This document shows positions 48,176-55,740 of a stretch of DNA of 55,740 nucleotides, piece after piece. The position numbers were made by a program, and so were the translations under genes. The notes beneath the pieces are model-generated. The model saw nothing but the letters and a program-made list of their open reading frames with translations, was not told the DNA's origin and did no database searches. The stretch is from Streptomyces olindensis (GTDB lineage Bacteria; Actinomycetota; Actinomycetes; Streptomycetales; Streptomycetaceae): NCBI GenBank assembly GCA_000696115.1, contig JJOH01000099.1, positions 1 through 55,740 on the forward strand, written 5' to 3'. How positions within the stretch are numbered: the stretch's first letter is position 1; each line of letters starts with the position of its first letter.

Positions 48176-49618
48176 TCATCCCACGTGGGCGGCGAGGGCC
48201 GTCTCGATCGTCTGCTCGTCCGCCGATTCCGCCGCCCACGCCACATACCCGTCGGGCCGCACCAGCACGGTCGTCCGACGGCCGCTCGCCCAGCGCTCGA
48301 CGGCCAGCCGGTCCTTGTACTCGGCTCGCGCCCCGGCCCCCTCCGGGGTGATCAGCACGAACCGGCCACCACGCAGGGCCTCGTGCAGACGCGTGCCGCC
48401 GGCCAGGGCGACGTCGGGTGCCCGCCGGCCGGTGAAGCGGTGGGAGCCCCGGGGCGCGGGGTAGCGGTAGCCGATGCCGGTGACCTGGCCGAGCGCCTTG
48501 CGCCGCACCGGGCCCACCGTGTCGATCACGGAGGCGACGGCCGTGCGCAGGGCGATCGTCCAGGGCCGCTTGGCCATGGCGGCCCGCACGATGCCGCCGC
48601 TGCTCAGCAGCACCGACCGGCCGACGGGGTGGCGCTCGGCCTGGTAGGTGTCGAGGAGGGCGTCGTCCGCGTGCCCCTGGAGGACGGCGGCCAGCTTCCA
48701 ACTCAGGTTGGCGGCGTCCTGCAGGCCGGTGTTCATGCCCTGGGCACCGGCCGGGGTGTGGACATGCGCCGCGTCCCCGGCGAGGAAGACCCGGCCCGCG
48801 CGGTAGGCCGGGGCCTGGCGTTCGTCGCTGTGGAAGCGGGACATCCAGCGGGGGTCGTGCATCCCGAAGTCCCGGCCGAGGGCACGCCGGGTGGTCGCCT
48901 TGATCTCGTCGAGGCCGACGGGCGCGTCGTCGGGGAGTTCACGGCCCCGGTCCCAGCAGATGACGCGGTGGTAGCCGTCGCCGAAGGGGACGAGGAAGGC
49001 GAAGGCGTCGCCGACGGCGTTGAAGGTGAGCAGTTCGCCGGGCTGTTCGGTGACCCGTACGTCCGCGAGCATGAGGGAGCGGATCACCGAGCGGCCGGGG
49101 AAGGGCAGCCCGACCGCGTTCCGCACGGTGCTGCGCATCCCGTCGGCGCCGACGACGTACGCCGCGCGCAGCGACTCCGTACCGCCCCCGGGCTCGCGGA
49201 CCTCGACCGTCACGCCCTCGGCGTCCTGCGTCAGCCCGGTCACCTCGGTCTCGTGACGGAACCGCACCCCGGCCTCGGTCGCCCGCCGCTCCAGCACCTC
49301 CTCCACCTCGTACTGCGGGACGACCAGGATGTGGTTGAACCGGGAGGGCAGCGCGGACAGGTCGAGGGAGAGGCGGCCGTAGAGACGGAACCGGGCGAGC
49401 CGCCGGCCCACCCGCTCCAGTTCGTCGGCCATCCCCCGGGCGTCGAACTGCTCCAGGGTGCGGGCGTGCAGGACGAAGGCGCGGGAGAGGTTGCTGATCC
49501 GGTGCGGGCGCTTCTCGATGACGGTGACGGGGACTCCGGCGATGGCGAGGTCGCCGGCGAGGAGCAGACCGGTGGGGCCGGAGCCGACGACGATCACGGA
49601 GCGGGTGGTGCCGTTCAT
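48176..49618 (-). CDS. FAD-dependent aromatic monooxygenase (PHBH/tetracenomycin hydroxylase-like)
   Basis: 480 residues. FAD motifs: GSGPTG (IVVGSGPTGLLLAGDLA, 12-17), the DG motif VVGADGMRSTVR and the GD motif LAGDAAHVHTPAGAQGMNTG (about 285-305). A thioredoxin-like C-terminal region is reduced (VLVRPDGYVAWAAES). The family hydroxylates phenols, polyketides and antibiotics such as rifampicin and tetracycline. ATG 49618 has GGGAGG 6 bases upstream. It is divergent from a TetR regulator across a gap packed with operators, so it looks like an inducible detoxification or tailoring enzyme. No biosynthetic genes surround it, which favours detoxification (inference). Confidence 0.92.
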   Translation of the reverse strand: MNGTTRSVIVVGSGPTGLLLAGDLAIAGVPVTVIEKRPHRISNLSRAFVLHARTLEQFDARGMADELERVGRRLARFRLYGRLSLDLSALPSRFNHILVVPQYEVEEVLERRATEAGVRFRHETEVTGLTQDAEGVTVEVREPGGGTESLRAAYVVGADGMRSTVRNAVGLPFPGRSVIRSLMLADVRVTEQPGELLTFNAVGDAFAFLVPFGDGYHRVICWDRGRELPDDAPVGLDEIKATTRRALGRDFGMHDPRWMSRFHSDERQAPAYRAGRVFLAGDAAHVHTPAGAQGMNTGLQDAANLSWKLAAVLQGHADDALLDTYQAERHPVGRSVLLSSGGIVRAAMAKRPWTIALRTAVASVIDTVGPVRRKALGQVTGIGYRYPAPRGSHRFTGRRAPDVALAGGTRLHEALRGGRFVLITPEGAGARAEYKDRLAVERWASGRRTTVLVRPDGYVAWAAESADEQTIETALAAHVG

Positions 49619-49632
49619 CAGGGCCTCCCTGG

Positions 49633-49802
49633 GGCCAACGTGCGTTGGTCAACACGCGTGGGCCAACAGATGGTTGCCGACGGTCGGCCGCTGACGCCTG
49701 GCGTCAACGCTCGATGGCCAACAACTGTTTGCCAACGCTCGTTGACCAACGTACGGCGGGCACCCAGTCGCGTCAACGGTTGTTGGCCTACGCGTGTTGG
49801 CC
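49633..49802. promoter_or_regulatory. Array of about seven to eight TetR-type operators
   Basis: The sequence is filled with variants of GGCCAAC-N4-GTTGGCC. Clear sites are CCAACGTGCGTTGG (49635-49648), CAAC-N5-GTTG (49664-49676), GTCAACGCTCGATGGCC (49703-49719), GGCCAACAACTGTTTGCC (49716-49733), GCCAACGCTCGTTGACC (49731-49747), GTCAACGGTTGTTGGCC (49772-49788) and GGCCTACGCGTGTTGGCC (49785-49802). A weaker site lies at 49648-49664. Neighbouring sites share half sites at a 14-base step. The array covers nearly the whole gap between the monooxygenase and tetR. Confidence 0.8.
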
Positions 49803-49808
49803 TAGGCT
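49780..49808 (+). promoter_or_regulatory. Predicted promoter of the TetR gene, leaderless transcript
   Basis: TTGTTG (49780-49785), a 17-base spacer and TAGGCT (49803-49808). The ATG at 49816 lies 7 bases after the -10 and has no ribosome site, so the mRNA probably starts at the ATG. Two operator copies overlap the -35 and spacer. Confidence 0.6.
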
Positions 49809-49815
49809 CGCCGGC

Positions 49816-50430
49816 ATGCCCGACAGCACGTCACCCAGCAGCCCTCCCACCCCCGTCCCCGCCCCCTCCCCCTCGCACGCCCGACGCTCCGACGCCACCC
49901 GCGCCGCCATCCTCGACTCCGCCCGCGAGCGTTTCGCGGCCGACGGGTACGAGCGGGCCACCATCCGTGCCATCGCCCGGGACGCGAAGATCGACCCGTC
50001 GATGGTGATGCGCTACTTCGGCAGCAAGGAGGGCCTGTTCGCGGCGGCCGTCGCCGTCGACATCAGGCTGCCCGACCTGGGCACGCTGCCCCGGCAGGAG
50101 GTCGGCCGCGTCCTCGTGGCGCACTTCCTCGACCAATGGGAGGGGAACGAGGTGCTCACCGCCCTGCTCCGGGTCGGTGCCGGCAGCCAGGCCGGGGCCG
50201 AGCGCATGCAGGGCGTCTTCCGCGACCAGGTGATGCCCGTCGCCCGCCGGGTGTGTCCGGATCCCGAGCAGACCGCGACGCGCGCCGCGCTCACCGCAGC
50301 GCAGTTGCTGGGGCTCGCCCTCACCCGGTACGTCCTGCGGCTCCCGCCGGCCGTGGCGCTGCCCCGCGAGGAGATCGTGGCGTGGCTGGGGCCCACGGTG
50401 CAGCGCTATCTGACGGCCCCGCACCCGTAG
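49816..50430 (+). CDS. TetR-family transcriptional regulator
   Basis: 204 residues. The N-terminal helix-turn-helix is standard (ARRSDATRAAILDSARERFA; DGYERATIRAIARDAKIDPS; MVMRYFGSKEGLF, about 22-75), preceded by a Pro/Ser-rich tail. The C-terminal ligand domain belongs to the TetR_C group found with oxidoreductases and exporters. It is divergent from the FAD monooxygenase and should repress it and itself through the operator array at 49633-49802. Confidence 0.93.
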   Translation: MPDSTSPSSPPTPVPAPSPSHARRSDATRAAILDSARERFAADGYERATIRAIARDAKIDPSMVMRYFGSKEGLFAAAVAVDIRLPDLGTLPRQEVGRVLVAHFLDQWEGNEVLTALLRVGAGSQAGAERMQGVFRDQVMPVARRVCPDPEQTATRAALTAAQLLGLALTRYVLRLPPAVALPREEIVAWLGPTVQRYLTAPHP

Positions 50431-50439
50431 GGCGAAAGA

Positions 50440-50505
50440 CGAGGGCGCCGTCCGCGGCACACGTACGGCGGATCGCACGTACGTACGCTGCGAACGGCGC
50501 CCTCG
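50440..50505. terminator. Terminator hairpin between convergent genes
   Basis: CGAGGGCGCCGT (50440-50451) pairs perfectly with ACGGCGCCCTCG (50494-50505), with ACGTAC palindromes in the loop. No U run. Confidence 0.75.
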
Positions 50506-50542
50506 GAAAGCCGTGCGGCGGCGGCCCGGGCGAAGTCCCGCG

Positions 50543-50842
50543 TCAGGCCTTGGCGTCGACCTTGGCGTCGGCCTTGGTGTCGGACTTGGTCCTGATGTTG
50601 GAGCTGGTCGGGTCCTTCTTCTTGTGCGACTTGTCGCCGATCATCACCAGTCCGGCGATGACCAGGTACAGCACGATCGGGGCCACGACGAAGAGGCCCA
50701 GCGTCTCGATGACGCTCAGGCCCGGGCCGGGGTCGTCACCGTCGTCGCGGGTGAGCGCGCTCGCGGGGGACGACATGAGCAGCATCATCAGCGTCGTACC
50801 GGCTGCCAGGGCGCCGGCGCGCAGGGCGTTCTTCTTGTCCAC
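50543..50842 (-). CDS. Small secreted or membrane protein, unknown function
   Basis: 99 residues. N-terminal signal-like helix (about 7-29, ending SPASA), a short acidic segment (RDDGDDPGPG), one membrane helix (ETLGLFVVAPIVLYLVIAGLVM, about 46-67) and a Lys/Asp-rich tail with repeated KSDTKADAKVDAKA. Topology would put the charged tail in the cytosol. It is not a family I can name; similar small proteins occur widely in Streptomyces near this locus (from memory). It is transcribed alone. Confidence 0.7.
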   Translation of the reverse strand: MDKKNALRAGALAAGTTLMMLLMSSPASALTRDDGDDPGPGLSVIETLGLFVVAPIVLYLVIAGLVMIGDKSHKKKDPTSSNIRTKSDTKADAKVDAKA

Positions 50843-50898
50843 GGTGTCAAAGTATCCAACGCCGAGTGGGGACGCGCGTCCGGGGTGCCGTAAGAGCC

Positions 50899-50949
50899 CG
50901 GCGTCCGGTGCCGGCGTCCGTGTCGGCGTCCGGTATCGGCTTCAGGTGC
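50899..50949. repeat. 12-13 base tandem repeats running into the malQ 3' end
   Basis: CGGCGTCCGGTGC starts at 50899, with similar copies at 50912 and 50924 and a degenerate one at 50937 that crosses the malQ stop codon (50942-50944). Confidence 0.65.
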
Positions 50950-53026
50950 CCGCGTCTCTGAGCACCTCCATCAGCGCGTGCAGCCGCGGTGAGGCGGCGA
51001 GGTCCTCCAGCGTCACCGGGCGCCCCTGCGCGTCGGCGATCGGCAGGCGCCAGTTCGGGTACTGGTCCCACGTCCCCGGGAGGTTCTGCGGGCGGCGGTC
51101 GCCGACGCCGTCCGGGAGCCAGACGCCGACCATGCGGGCCGGGGTGCGCAGCAGGAAGCGGTGGACGGCCTGGATCTCGGCCTCCTCCGAGGAGGTGTCG
51201 GTGCCGCCGCCGGTGCCGTGCAGCAGGCCGAGCTCGGAGAGCAGGGACAGCCACTCCGCCGTGTCGGCGGCGGCCTCGGCGCGTTCCGCCTCCAGCGGGC
51301 GGGTCAGCAGGCCGAGGCTGTCGCGGAGCTCGACGTGCTCGCCGGTGAGGCGGGCGGCGGTGGAGGGCAGGTCGTGGGTGGTGGCGGTGGCGAGGCAGTC
51401 GGCGCGCCAGCTCTCGGGCGGCAGGGGACGGCCGTCGCCCTCCCAGTCGCGTTCGAACCACAGCACGGACGTGCCGAGCACGCCGCGTTCGCGCAGTGCC
51501 TCGCGGACGCCGGGTTCGACGGTGCCGAGGTCCTCGCCGATGACCAGGGCCCCGGCCCGGGAGGCCTCCAGGACGAGGACGGCGAGCATGGCCTCGGCGT
51601 CGTAGCGGACGTAGGTGCCCTCGGTGGGCGGGTGGCCCTGGGGGACCCACCACAGTCGGAACAGGCCCATGACGTGGTCGATGCGCAGGGCTCCGGCGTA
51701 GCGGAACAGCGCGCGCAGCAGCTCGCGGAAGGGGGCGTAGCCGGATGCCGCGAGGCGGTCGGGGCGCCACGGGGGCAGGCCCCAGTCCTGGCCGCGGGCG
51801 TTGAAGGCGTCCGGTGGGGCGCCGACCGACATGCCGGCGGCGAAGTAGTCCTGCTGCGCCCAGGCGTCGGCGCCGCCTGGGTGGACGCCGACCGCGAGGT
51901 CGTGCACGATCCCGACCGGCATCCCGGCCTCGCGGCCGGCGCGCTGCGCGGCGGTCAGCTGGGTGTCGGTGAGCCATGCGAGCCGGGACCAGAAGTCGAC
52001 GCGGTCCATGAGGCCGTTGCGGGCGCGGGTGGTGTCGGCCGAGCGGGGGTCGCGCAGGCCGGTCGGCCAGCGGTGCCAGTCGGAGCCGTGCACCTCGGCG
52101 AGCGCGCACCAGGTGGCGTGGTCCTCCAGGGCCTGGCCCTGCTCGGCGAGGAAGTCGCAGTAGGCGGCGCGTCTGCCGGGGCCGAGGGGGACCGCGCCGA
52201 GCAGTTCCAGCGCCTCCCGCTTCAGCTCCCACACGGCGTCCCGGTCGATCAGGGCGCCCTTCTCCAGGACGGCCGCACGCAGCCGGCCGGATCTCTCCAG
52301 CAGCGCGCGCAGCCGCTCGGGGTCCTCGACGTAGGCGGTCTCGGCGACGTCCTCGATCCGCAGGTGGACGGGGTCGGGGAAGCGGCGGGAGGAGGGGCGG
52401 TACGGGGAGGGGTCGGTGGGGGCGCCGGGCACGGCCGCGTGCAGCGGGTTGACCTGGACGAACCCGGCGCCGAGGGACCGGCCGGCCCAGCCGGCCAGCT
52501 CGGCGAGGTCGCCGAGGTCGCCCATGCCCCAGGAGCGGCGGGACAGCAGGGAGTAGAGCTGGACGAGGAGTCCGTACGAGCGTCCGGTGGGGGTGGGCAG
52601 GCGGGGCGGGGCGACGATGAGGTGGGCGTCCGCGGTGCGTCCGTCGGGGGCGGTGGCGGTCAGCCGGTGGACGCCGGGCGGGAGTTGGTCGGTGGAGCCG
52701 CGCGTCTCGCCCTGCTCGGTCTCGATGCGCAGCCGGCTGCCCTCGGGGAGTGCGGCGAGGGCGGCCGGGGGGCTGCCGCCCCAGCCGACCACGGTCGGCG
52801 GCAGCAGCCTCTCGGCCTGTTCCCGCTCGCGGGCGGCGAGCGCGGCGCGGACGGCGCCGGGCGTGCTCGCGTCCACGCCGAGGGCGGCCAGGGTCAGGGT
52901 GACCGCGGTGGCCGAGGCCGCGACCGTGCGGTCCGGGGACGGGCTGTAGGAAGTGGCCACGCCGTGCAGGGCGGCGAGGCGGGACAGGTCCTCGGAGGGC
53001 GCGTCGGCCGGCCGGGGTGCGGTCAT
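50942..53026 (-). CDS. malQ: 4-alpha-glucanotransferase (amylomaltase)
   Basis: 694 residues. GH77 enzyme that moves maltosyl units between glucans in maltose and glycogen metabolism. Catalytic residues: nucleophile Asp about 450 (ALRIDHVMGLFR), acid/base Glu about 498 (VIGEDLGTV) and Asp about 552 (THDLPS). An extra N-terminal domain of about 140 residues, usual in actinobacterial MalQ, precedes the barrel. The start is directly after the stop of the small gene at 53027 with no spacer, so the two are co-transcribed. The C-terminus ends in a repeat that runs into the 3' region. Confidence 0.95.
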   Translation of the reverse strand: MTAPRPADAPSEDLSRLAALHGVATSYSPSPDRTVAASATAVTLTLAALGVDASTPGAVRAALAAREREQAERLLPPTVVGWGGSPPAALAALPEGSRLRIETEQGETRGSTDQLPPGVHRLTATAPDGRTADAHLIVAPPRLPTPTGRSYGLLVQLYSLLSRRSWGMGDLGDLAELAGWAGRSLGAGFVQVNPLHAAVPGAPTDPSPYRPSSRRFPDPVHLRIEDVAETAYVEDPERLRALLERSGRLRAAVLEKGALIDRDAVWELKREALELLGAVPLGPGRRAAYCDFLAEQGQALEDHATWCALAEVHGSDWHRWPTGLRDPRSADTTRARNGLMDRVDFWSRLAWLTDTQLTAAQRAGREAGMPVGIVHDLAVGVHPGGADAWAQQDYFAAGMSVGAPPDAFNARGQDWGLPPWRPDRLAASGYAPFRELLRALFRYAGALRIDHVMGLFRLWWVPQGHPPTEGTYVRYDAEAMLAVLVLEASRAGALVIGEDLGTVEPGVREALRERGVLGTSVLWFERDWEGDGRPLPPESWRADCLATATTHDLPSTAARLTGEHVELRDSLGLLTRPLEAERAEAAADTAEWLSLLSELGLLHGTGGGTDTSSEEAEIQAVHRFLLRTPARMVGVWLPDGVGDRRPQNLPGTWDQYPNWRLPIADAQGRPVTLEDLAASPRLHALMEVLRDAGT

Positions 53027-53284
53027 CTAGGGCCTCGTGAAGTCCGGGACGAAGGCCGGGGGCTCGCTGGTCAGGGGGGCGGCTTCGGCGAGCGGCGGCT
53101 CGCTGGTGAGGGGCTCGGCGTCGGGCAGCGGGGGCTCGCTGGTCAGCGGGGGTTCGGTGCAGGTGCTCTCGGAGCTGAAGACGCAGTAGTGGGGGTCGTC
53201 GTAGTGGGGGTCGTCTAGGTCGGCGGACGGGTCCGCCACGGGTTTGGACGGGGCCGGGAGCGGAAGGAAAGTCATCGCAGCCAC
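53027..53284 (-). CDS. Small repeat-containing protein upstream of malQ, unknown function
   Basis: 85 residues from a GTG at 53284, which has a near-perfect ribosome site (AAGGAGG, 5 bases upstream), better than most genes here. Internal repeats: DDPHY twice (24-28, 29-33) and PLTSEPP three times (46-52, 58-64, 70-76) at an exact 12-residue period. Two Cys (34, 42) lie between the repeat blocks. There is no signal peptide or membrane helix. The stop touches the malQ ATG with no gap. It is not a recognised family; a regulatory leader ORF, a structural peptide or a modified-peptide precursor are all conceivable, none shown. Confidence 0.65.
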   Translation of the reverse strand: MAAMTFLPLPAPSKPVADPSADLDDPHYDDPHYCVFSSESTCTEPPLTSEPPLPDAEPLTSEPPLAEAAPLTSEPPAFVPDFTRP

Positions 53285-53401
53285 GGGGGCCTCCTTGTCT
53301 GGTACGGCATTCGACGGGTTATCGCAGCCCTACCCAGTCGACGCGAAGGCAGACGCCCCAGGCCGAACATCGTGCTTCTGCTCACATCCCGCTCCCCTCC
53401 A

Positions 53402-53433
53402 CTCTGACCATATTCCGTCAAATCCGGTCAGAG
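53402..53433. promoter_or_regulatory. Inverted repeat in the malQ/hexosaminidase divergent gap
   Basis: CTCTGACC (53402-53409) and GGTCAGAG (53426-53433) are exact inverted copies separated by 16 bases. A TTGACA (53446-53451) follows. It may be an operator or promoter element for the hexosaminidase; it is not a DasR site (no TGGTCTAGACCA). Confidence 0.45.
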
Positions 53434-53509
53434 CGGCCACTCTCGTTGACACTCTCACCGGCCGGGTGGTGGGCTCGTTCTGCCGGTCGAACACCTGTGG
53501 AGGGGGCCT

Positions 53510-55740
53510 GTGGGACTGCGGCGTGGGAAGCGTGCGGCGGCCCTGGCGGTCGCGGTCGTCGCCGGCAGCCTCGGCGCCCCGCCCGCCGCCGTGGCGGCCC
53601 CGCCGCCTCCCGGTGCGACCACCGCGCCGACGTCCGACACGGCCGGGGCGGGCCTCTCCGTGTGGCCGCGCCCGCAGTCCCTGCGCGCGAACGGCGCCCC
53701 CGTCGCGGTGCCGGACGAGGTGGCGCTGATCAGCGACGGGCGAGCCGACCGCCCTGCCGTCGAGGCCCTGCGCGAGCTGCTGCGGCAGGCCGGGGCGCGC
53801 CGGATCACGGACTCCGCCGGGCCCGGGGCCCTGGTCGTGCGCGCGCGGACCGAGCCCGTCCGGCGGGGCGACCGCCACGCCCTGCCCGCCGGGGGATACG
53901 AGCTGTCCGTGGGTCCGGGCGGCGTCAGCCTCACCGGCACCGGCGAGGACGGGCTGTTCCACGCCGTGCAGACGCTGCGGCAGCTGCTGCGTCCCGACGG
54001 CGGTTTCACGGCGGCCGTCGTACGCGACTGGCCGGGCACCGCCGTACGCGGCATCACCGAGGGTTTCTACGGCACCGCGTGGACGCACCGGCAGCGGCTG
54101 GCGCAGCTGGACTTCATGGGGCGCACCAAGCAGAACCGCTACCTGTACGCCCCCGGCGACGACCTGTACCGGCAGGCCCGCTGGCGCGAGCCGTACCCGG
54201 CGGAGCAGCGGGCCGGGTTCCGGGAGCTGGCCGAGCGGGCGCGCCGCAACCACGTCACGCTCGGCTGGGCGGTGGCCCCGGGGCAGGCGATGTGCTTCGC
54301 GTCGGACGCCGACGTGCGGGCGCTGACGCGGAAGCTGGACGCGATGTGGGCGCTGGGGTTCCGGGCCTTCCAGCTCCAGTTCCAGGACGTCAGCTACAGC
54401 GAGTGGCACTGCGAGGCCGACGCCGAGCGGTTCGGCTCCGGTCCCGAGGCGGCGGCGCGGGCGCAGGCCCGGGTGGCGAACGCGGTGGCCCGGCACCTGG
54501 CGGAACGGCATCCCGGGGCGGCCGGGCTGTCCCTGATGCCGACCGAGTACTACGAGGACGGCACGACCGACTACCGGCGGGCGATGGCGGGCGCGCTGGC
54601 CGAGGGGGTCGAGGTGGCGTGGACGGGCGTCGGGGTGGTGCCCCGCACGATCACGGGCCGTGAACTGGCCGCCGCGCGGGAGGCGTTCCGGCACCCGCTG
54701 GTCACCATGGACAACTACCCGGTCAACGACTACGAGCCGGACCGCATCTTCCTCGGCCCCTACCAGGGCCGTGAGCCGGCCGTCGCGACCGGCTCGGCCG
54801 CCCTGCTCGCCAACGCCATGCAGCAGCCCGAGGCGTCCCGCATCCCGCTGTTCACCGCCGCGGACTTCGCCTGGAACCCGCGCGGCTACCGGCCGGGCGA
54901 GTCCTGGCGGGCCGCGATCGCCGACCTCGCGGGCGGGGACCGGCGCCGCGAGCAGGCCCTGGCCGCGCTCGCCGGCAACGACGCGTCGTCGGTGCTGGAC
55001 GAGGAGGAGTCGGCGTATCTGCGGCCGTTGACCGAGGCGTACTGGCGGGCGCGTACGGCGGGCGGCACCGGCGGCGACGACGCCGCCGCGCGCCGGCTGC
55101 GCGAGGCCTTCACAGTGCTGCGCGAGCTGCCCCGGCGGCTGTCGGGCACGGGCCTCGCCAGGGAGGTCGGCCCCTGGGCGGAGCAGCTGGCGCGGTACGG
55201 CGAGGCGGGCACGACCGCGCTCGACATGCTGGACGCGCAGCGCGCCGGGGACGCGGCGGCGGCCTGGACGGCGTACCGCGGGCTCGGCGGCCTGCGGGCC
55301 CGGCTGGAGTCGGCCCGGGTCGAGGTCGGCGGGGACGTGCTGGACCCGTTCCTGCGGCGGGCGCAGAAGTCGTACGCCGCCTGGGCGGGTATCGACCACG
55401 AGCCGCCCCGCGATCCCGGCGACGGCCGCACCCTGCGCTTCCCGCACCCCCGCCCCCTGACCGCCGTGACGGTCCTGACCGACCCCGGCACAAAGGGCAC
55501 CGCCGAGGTCCACGTACCCGGCCGGGGCTGGCGGACCGTCGGCCGCCTGTCCGCCTCCGGCGCGAGCGAGCTTCCCCTCCGCGACGAGACCCGCCGAGGC
55601 CCCGGCCCGGAGGTGACGGGACCGGACGCGGGCGAGCAGCCCGTGCCCGGGCGGGACCGGCGGGGTGTCGGCGGGGCCGCCGGATCCGCCACGAGCGACG
55701 ACCCCGCACCGGGGAACGCCGGGCGGGAGCCCGCGACGGC
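53510..55740 (+). CDS. Secreted beta-N-acetylhexosaminidase-like protein (GH84/NAGidase type), 3' end cut off
   Basis: 743 codons in the window, continuing past the right edge. The GTG at 53510 has GGAGGG upstream and opens a signal peptide (VGLRRGKRAAALAVAVVAG, Ala/Pro cut about 30). Residues 45-170 match the GH20b-like N-terminal domain (LSVWPRPQSLRANG). From 180 the GH84 barrel is evident: RGITEGFYGTAWT, RLAQLDFMGRTKQNRYLYAPGDD, and later TMDNYPVNDYEPDRIFLGPY. The position of the usual Asp-Asp catalytic pair reads Gln292-Asp293 (FQLQFQDVSYSEWH). A helical region (about 520-640) and a discoidin-like start (PRPLTAVTVLTDPGTKGTAEV) follow. Its likely substrate is a GlcNAc-containing glycan outside the cell. 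Confidence 0.88.
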   Translation, partial: MGLRRGKRAAALAVAVVAGSLGAPPAAVAAPPPPGATTAPTSDTAGAGLSVWPRPQSLRANGAPVAVPDEVALISDGRADRPAVEALRELLRQAGARRITDSAGPGALVVRARTEPVRRGDRHALPAGGYELSVGPGGVSLTGTGEDGLFHAVQTLRQLLRPDGGFTAAVVRDWPGTAVRGITEGFYGTAWTHRQRLAQLDFMGRTKQNRYLYAPGDDLYRQARWREPYPAEQRAGFRELAERARRNHVTLGWAVAPGQAMCFASDADVRALTRKLDAMWALGFRAFQLQFQDVSYSEWHCEADAERFGSGPEAAARAQARVANAVARHLAERHPGAAGLSLMPTEYYEDGTTDYRRAMAGALAEGVEVAWTGVGVVPRTITGRELAAAREAFRHPLVTMDNYPVNDYEPDRIFLGPYQGREPAVATGSAALLANAMQQPEASRIPLFTAADFAWNPRGYRPGESWRAAIADLAGGDRRREQALAALAGNDASSVLDEEESAYLRPLTEAYWRARTAGGTGGDDAAARRLREAFTVLRELPRRLSGTGLAREVGPWAEQLARYGEAGTTALDMLDAQRAGDAAAAWTAYRGLGGLRARLESARVEVGGDVLDPFLRRAQKSYAAWAGIDHEPPRDPGDGRTLRFPHPRPLTAVTVLTDPGTKGTAEVHVPGRGWRTVGRLSASGASELPLRDETRRGPGPEVTGPDAGEQPVPGRDRRGVGGAAGSATSDDPAPGNAGREPAT

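Noticed and set aside
53330..55513. A 727-residue open frame on the minus strand
   Set aside because: Antisense to the hexosaminidase, whose plus-strand frame shows signal peptide, GH84 motifs and a ribosome site.

Overview
The window is high-GC actinobacterial chromosome, almost certainly Streptomyces. The evidence is strong third-position GC, GTG starts, many ATGA-coupled genes, and typical Streptomyces families: sodF with a Nur box, PP2C phosphatase with a membrane domain, two PepN, BioY, SAM-dependent Methyltransf_19, ECF sigma with a non-zinc anti-sigma, MalQ, and a mycothiol-type DsbA homologue. No tRNA, rRNA, CRISPR array, transposase or integrase was seen. The order sodF, pepN, subtilase, sigma factor, asd, pepN resembles the core chromosome of S. 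coelicolor as I remember it; this was not checked.

Layout. 1-502: a WXG100 (type VII secretion substrate) pair cut by the left edge. 674-5149: membrane PP2C phosphatase, Eis-like acetyltransferase, Nei-type DNA glycosylase and RpiB, with a repeat-filled 490-base gap between the last two. 5427-13232: two paralogous amino acid permeases around a receptor-type Ser/Thr kinase, an LPKTG surface protein and BioY, ending in sodF, which carries a textbook Nur operator and a structured 3' UTR. 13390-26334: a methyltransferase, then a divergent carbohydrate module. On one side are an FGGY kinase and a histidine phosphatase. On the other is a tightly overlapping operon of binding protein, two permeases, ATPase, DeoR regulator, second ATPase, 2-hydroxyacid dehydrogenase and second FGGY kinase, followed by a Tat-type GDPD phosphodiesterase and a small zinc-ribbon protein. 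26338-30926: mycothiol-type DsbA-family protein, PepN and a DUF559/AbiEi-like protein. 31003-34663: serine hydrolase, metallophosphoesterase and Nudix. 34904-41107: large secreted subtilase, anti-sigma/ECF sigma pair and asd. 41104-46492: DUF1203 plus MFS exporter opposite a LysR regulator, then the second PepN. 46582-50430: two divergent regulator/effector pairs (EamA/MarR and FAD-monooxygenase/TetR), each with clear palindromic operators and regulators that look leaderless. 50543-55740: small membrane protein, MalQ preceded by a repeat-rich small ORF, and a secreted GH84-type hexosaminidase cut by the right edge.

How the genes work together. The best candidate for an undescribed system is the carbohydrate module (14179-25013). 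It has one CUT1-type permease pair but two different ATPases, both with Glu in place of the Q-loop Gln. It also has two FGGY kinases and a dehydrogenase, under a DeoR regulator with an obvious candidate operator between the divergent arms. Its substrate cannot be read from the sequence; a ketose or polyol that becomes phosphorylated is the likeliest class. Other strong signals are an array of about seven to eight overlapping TetR operators upstream of the monooxygenase, a Gln-Asp instead of Asp-Asp catalytic pair in the hexosaminidase, and a CPWA instead of CPWC active site in the DsbA-family protein.
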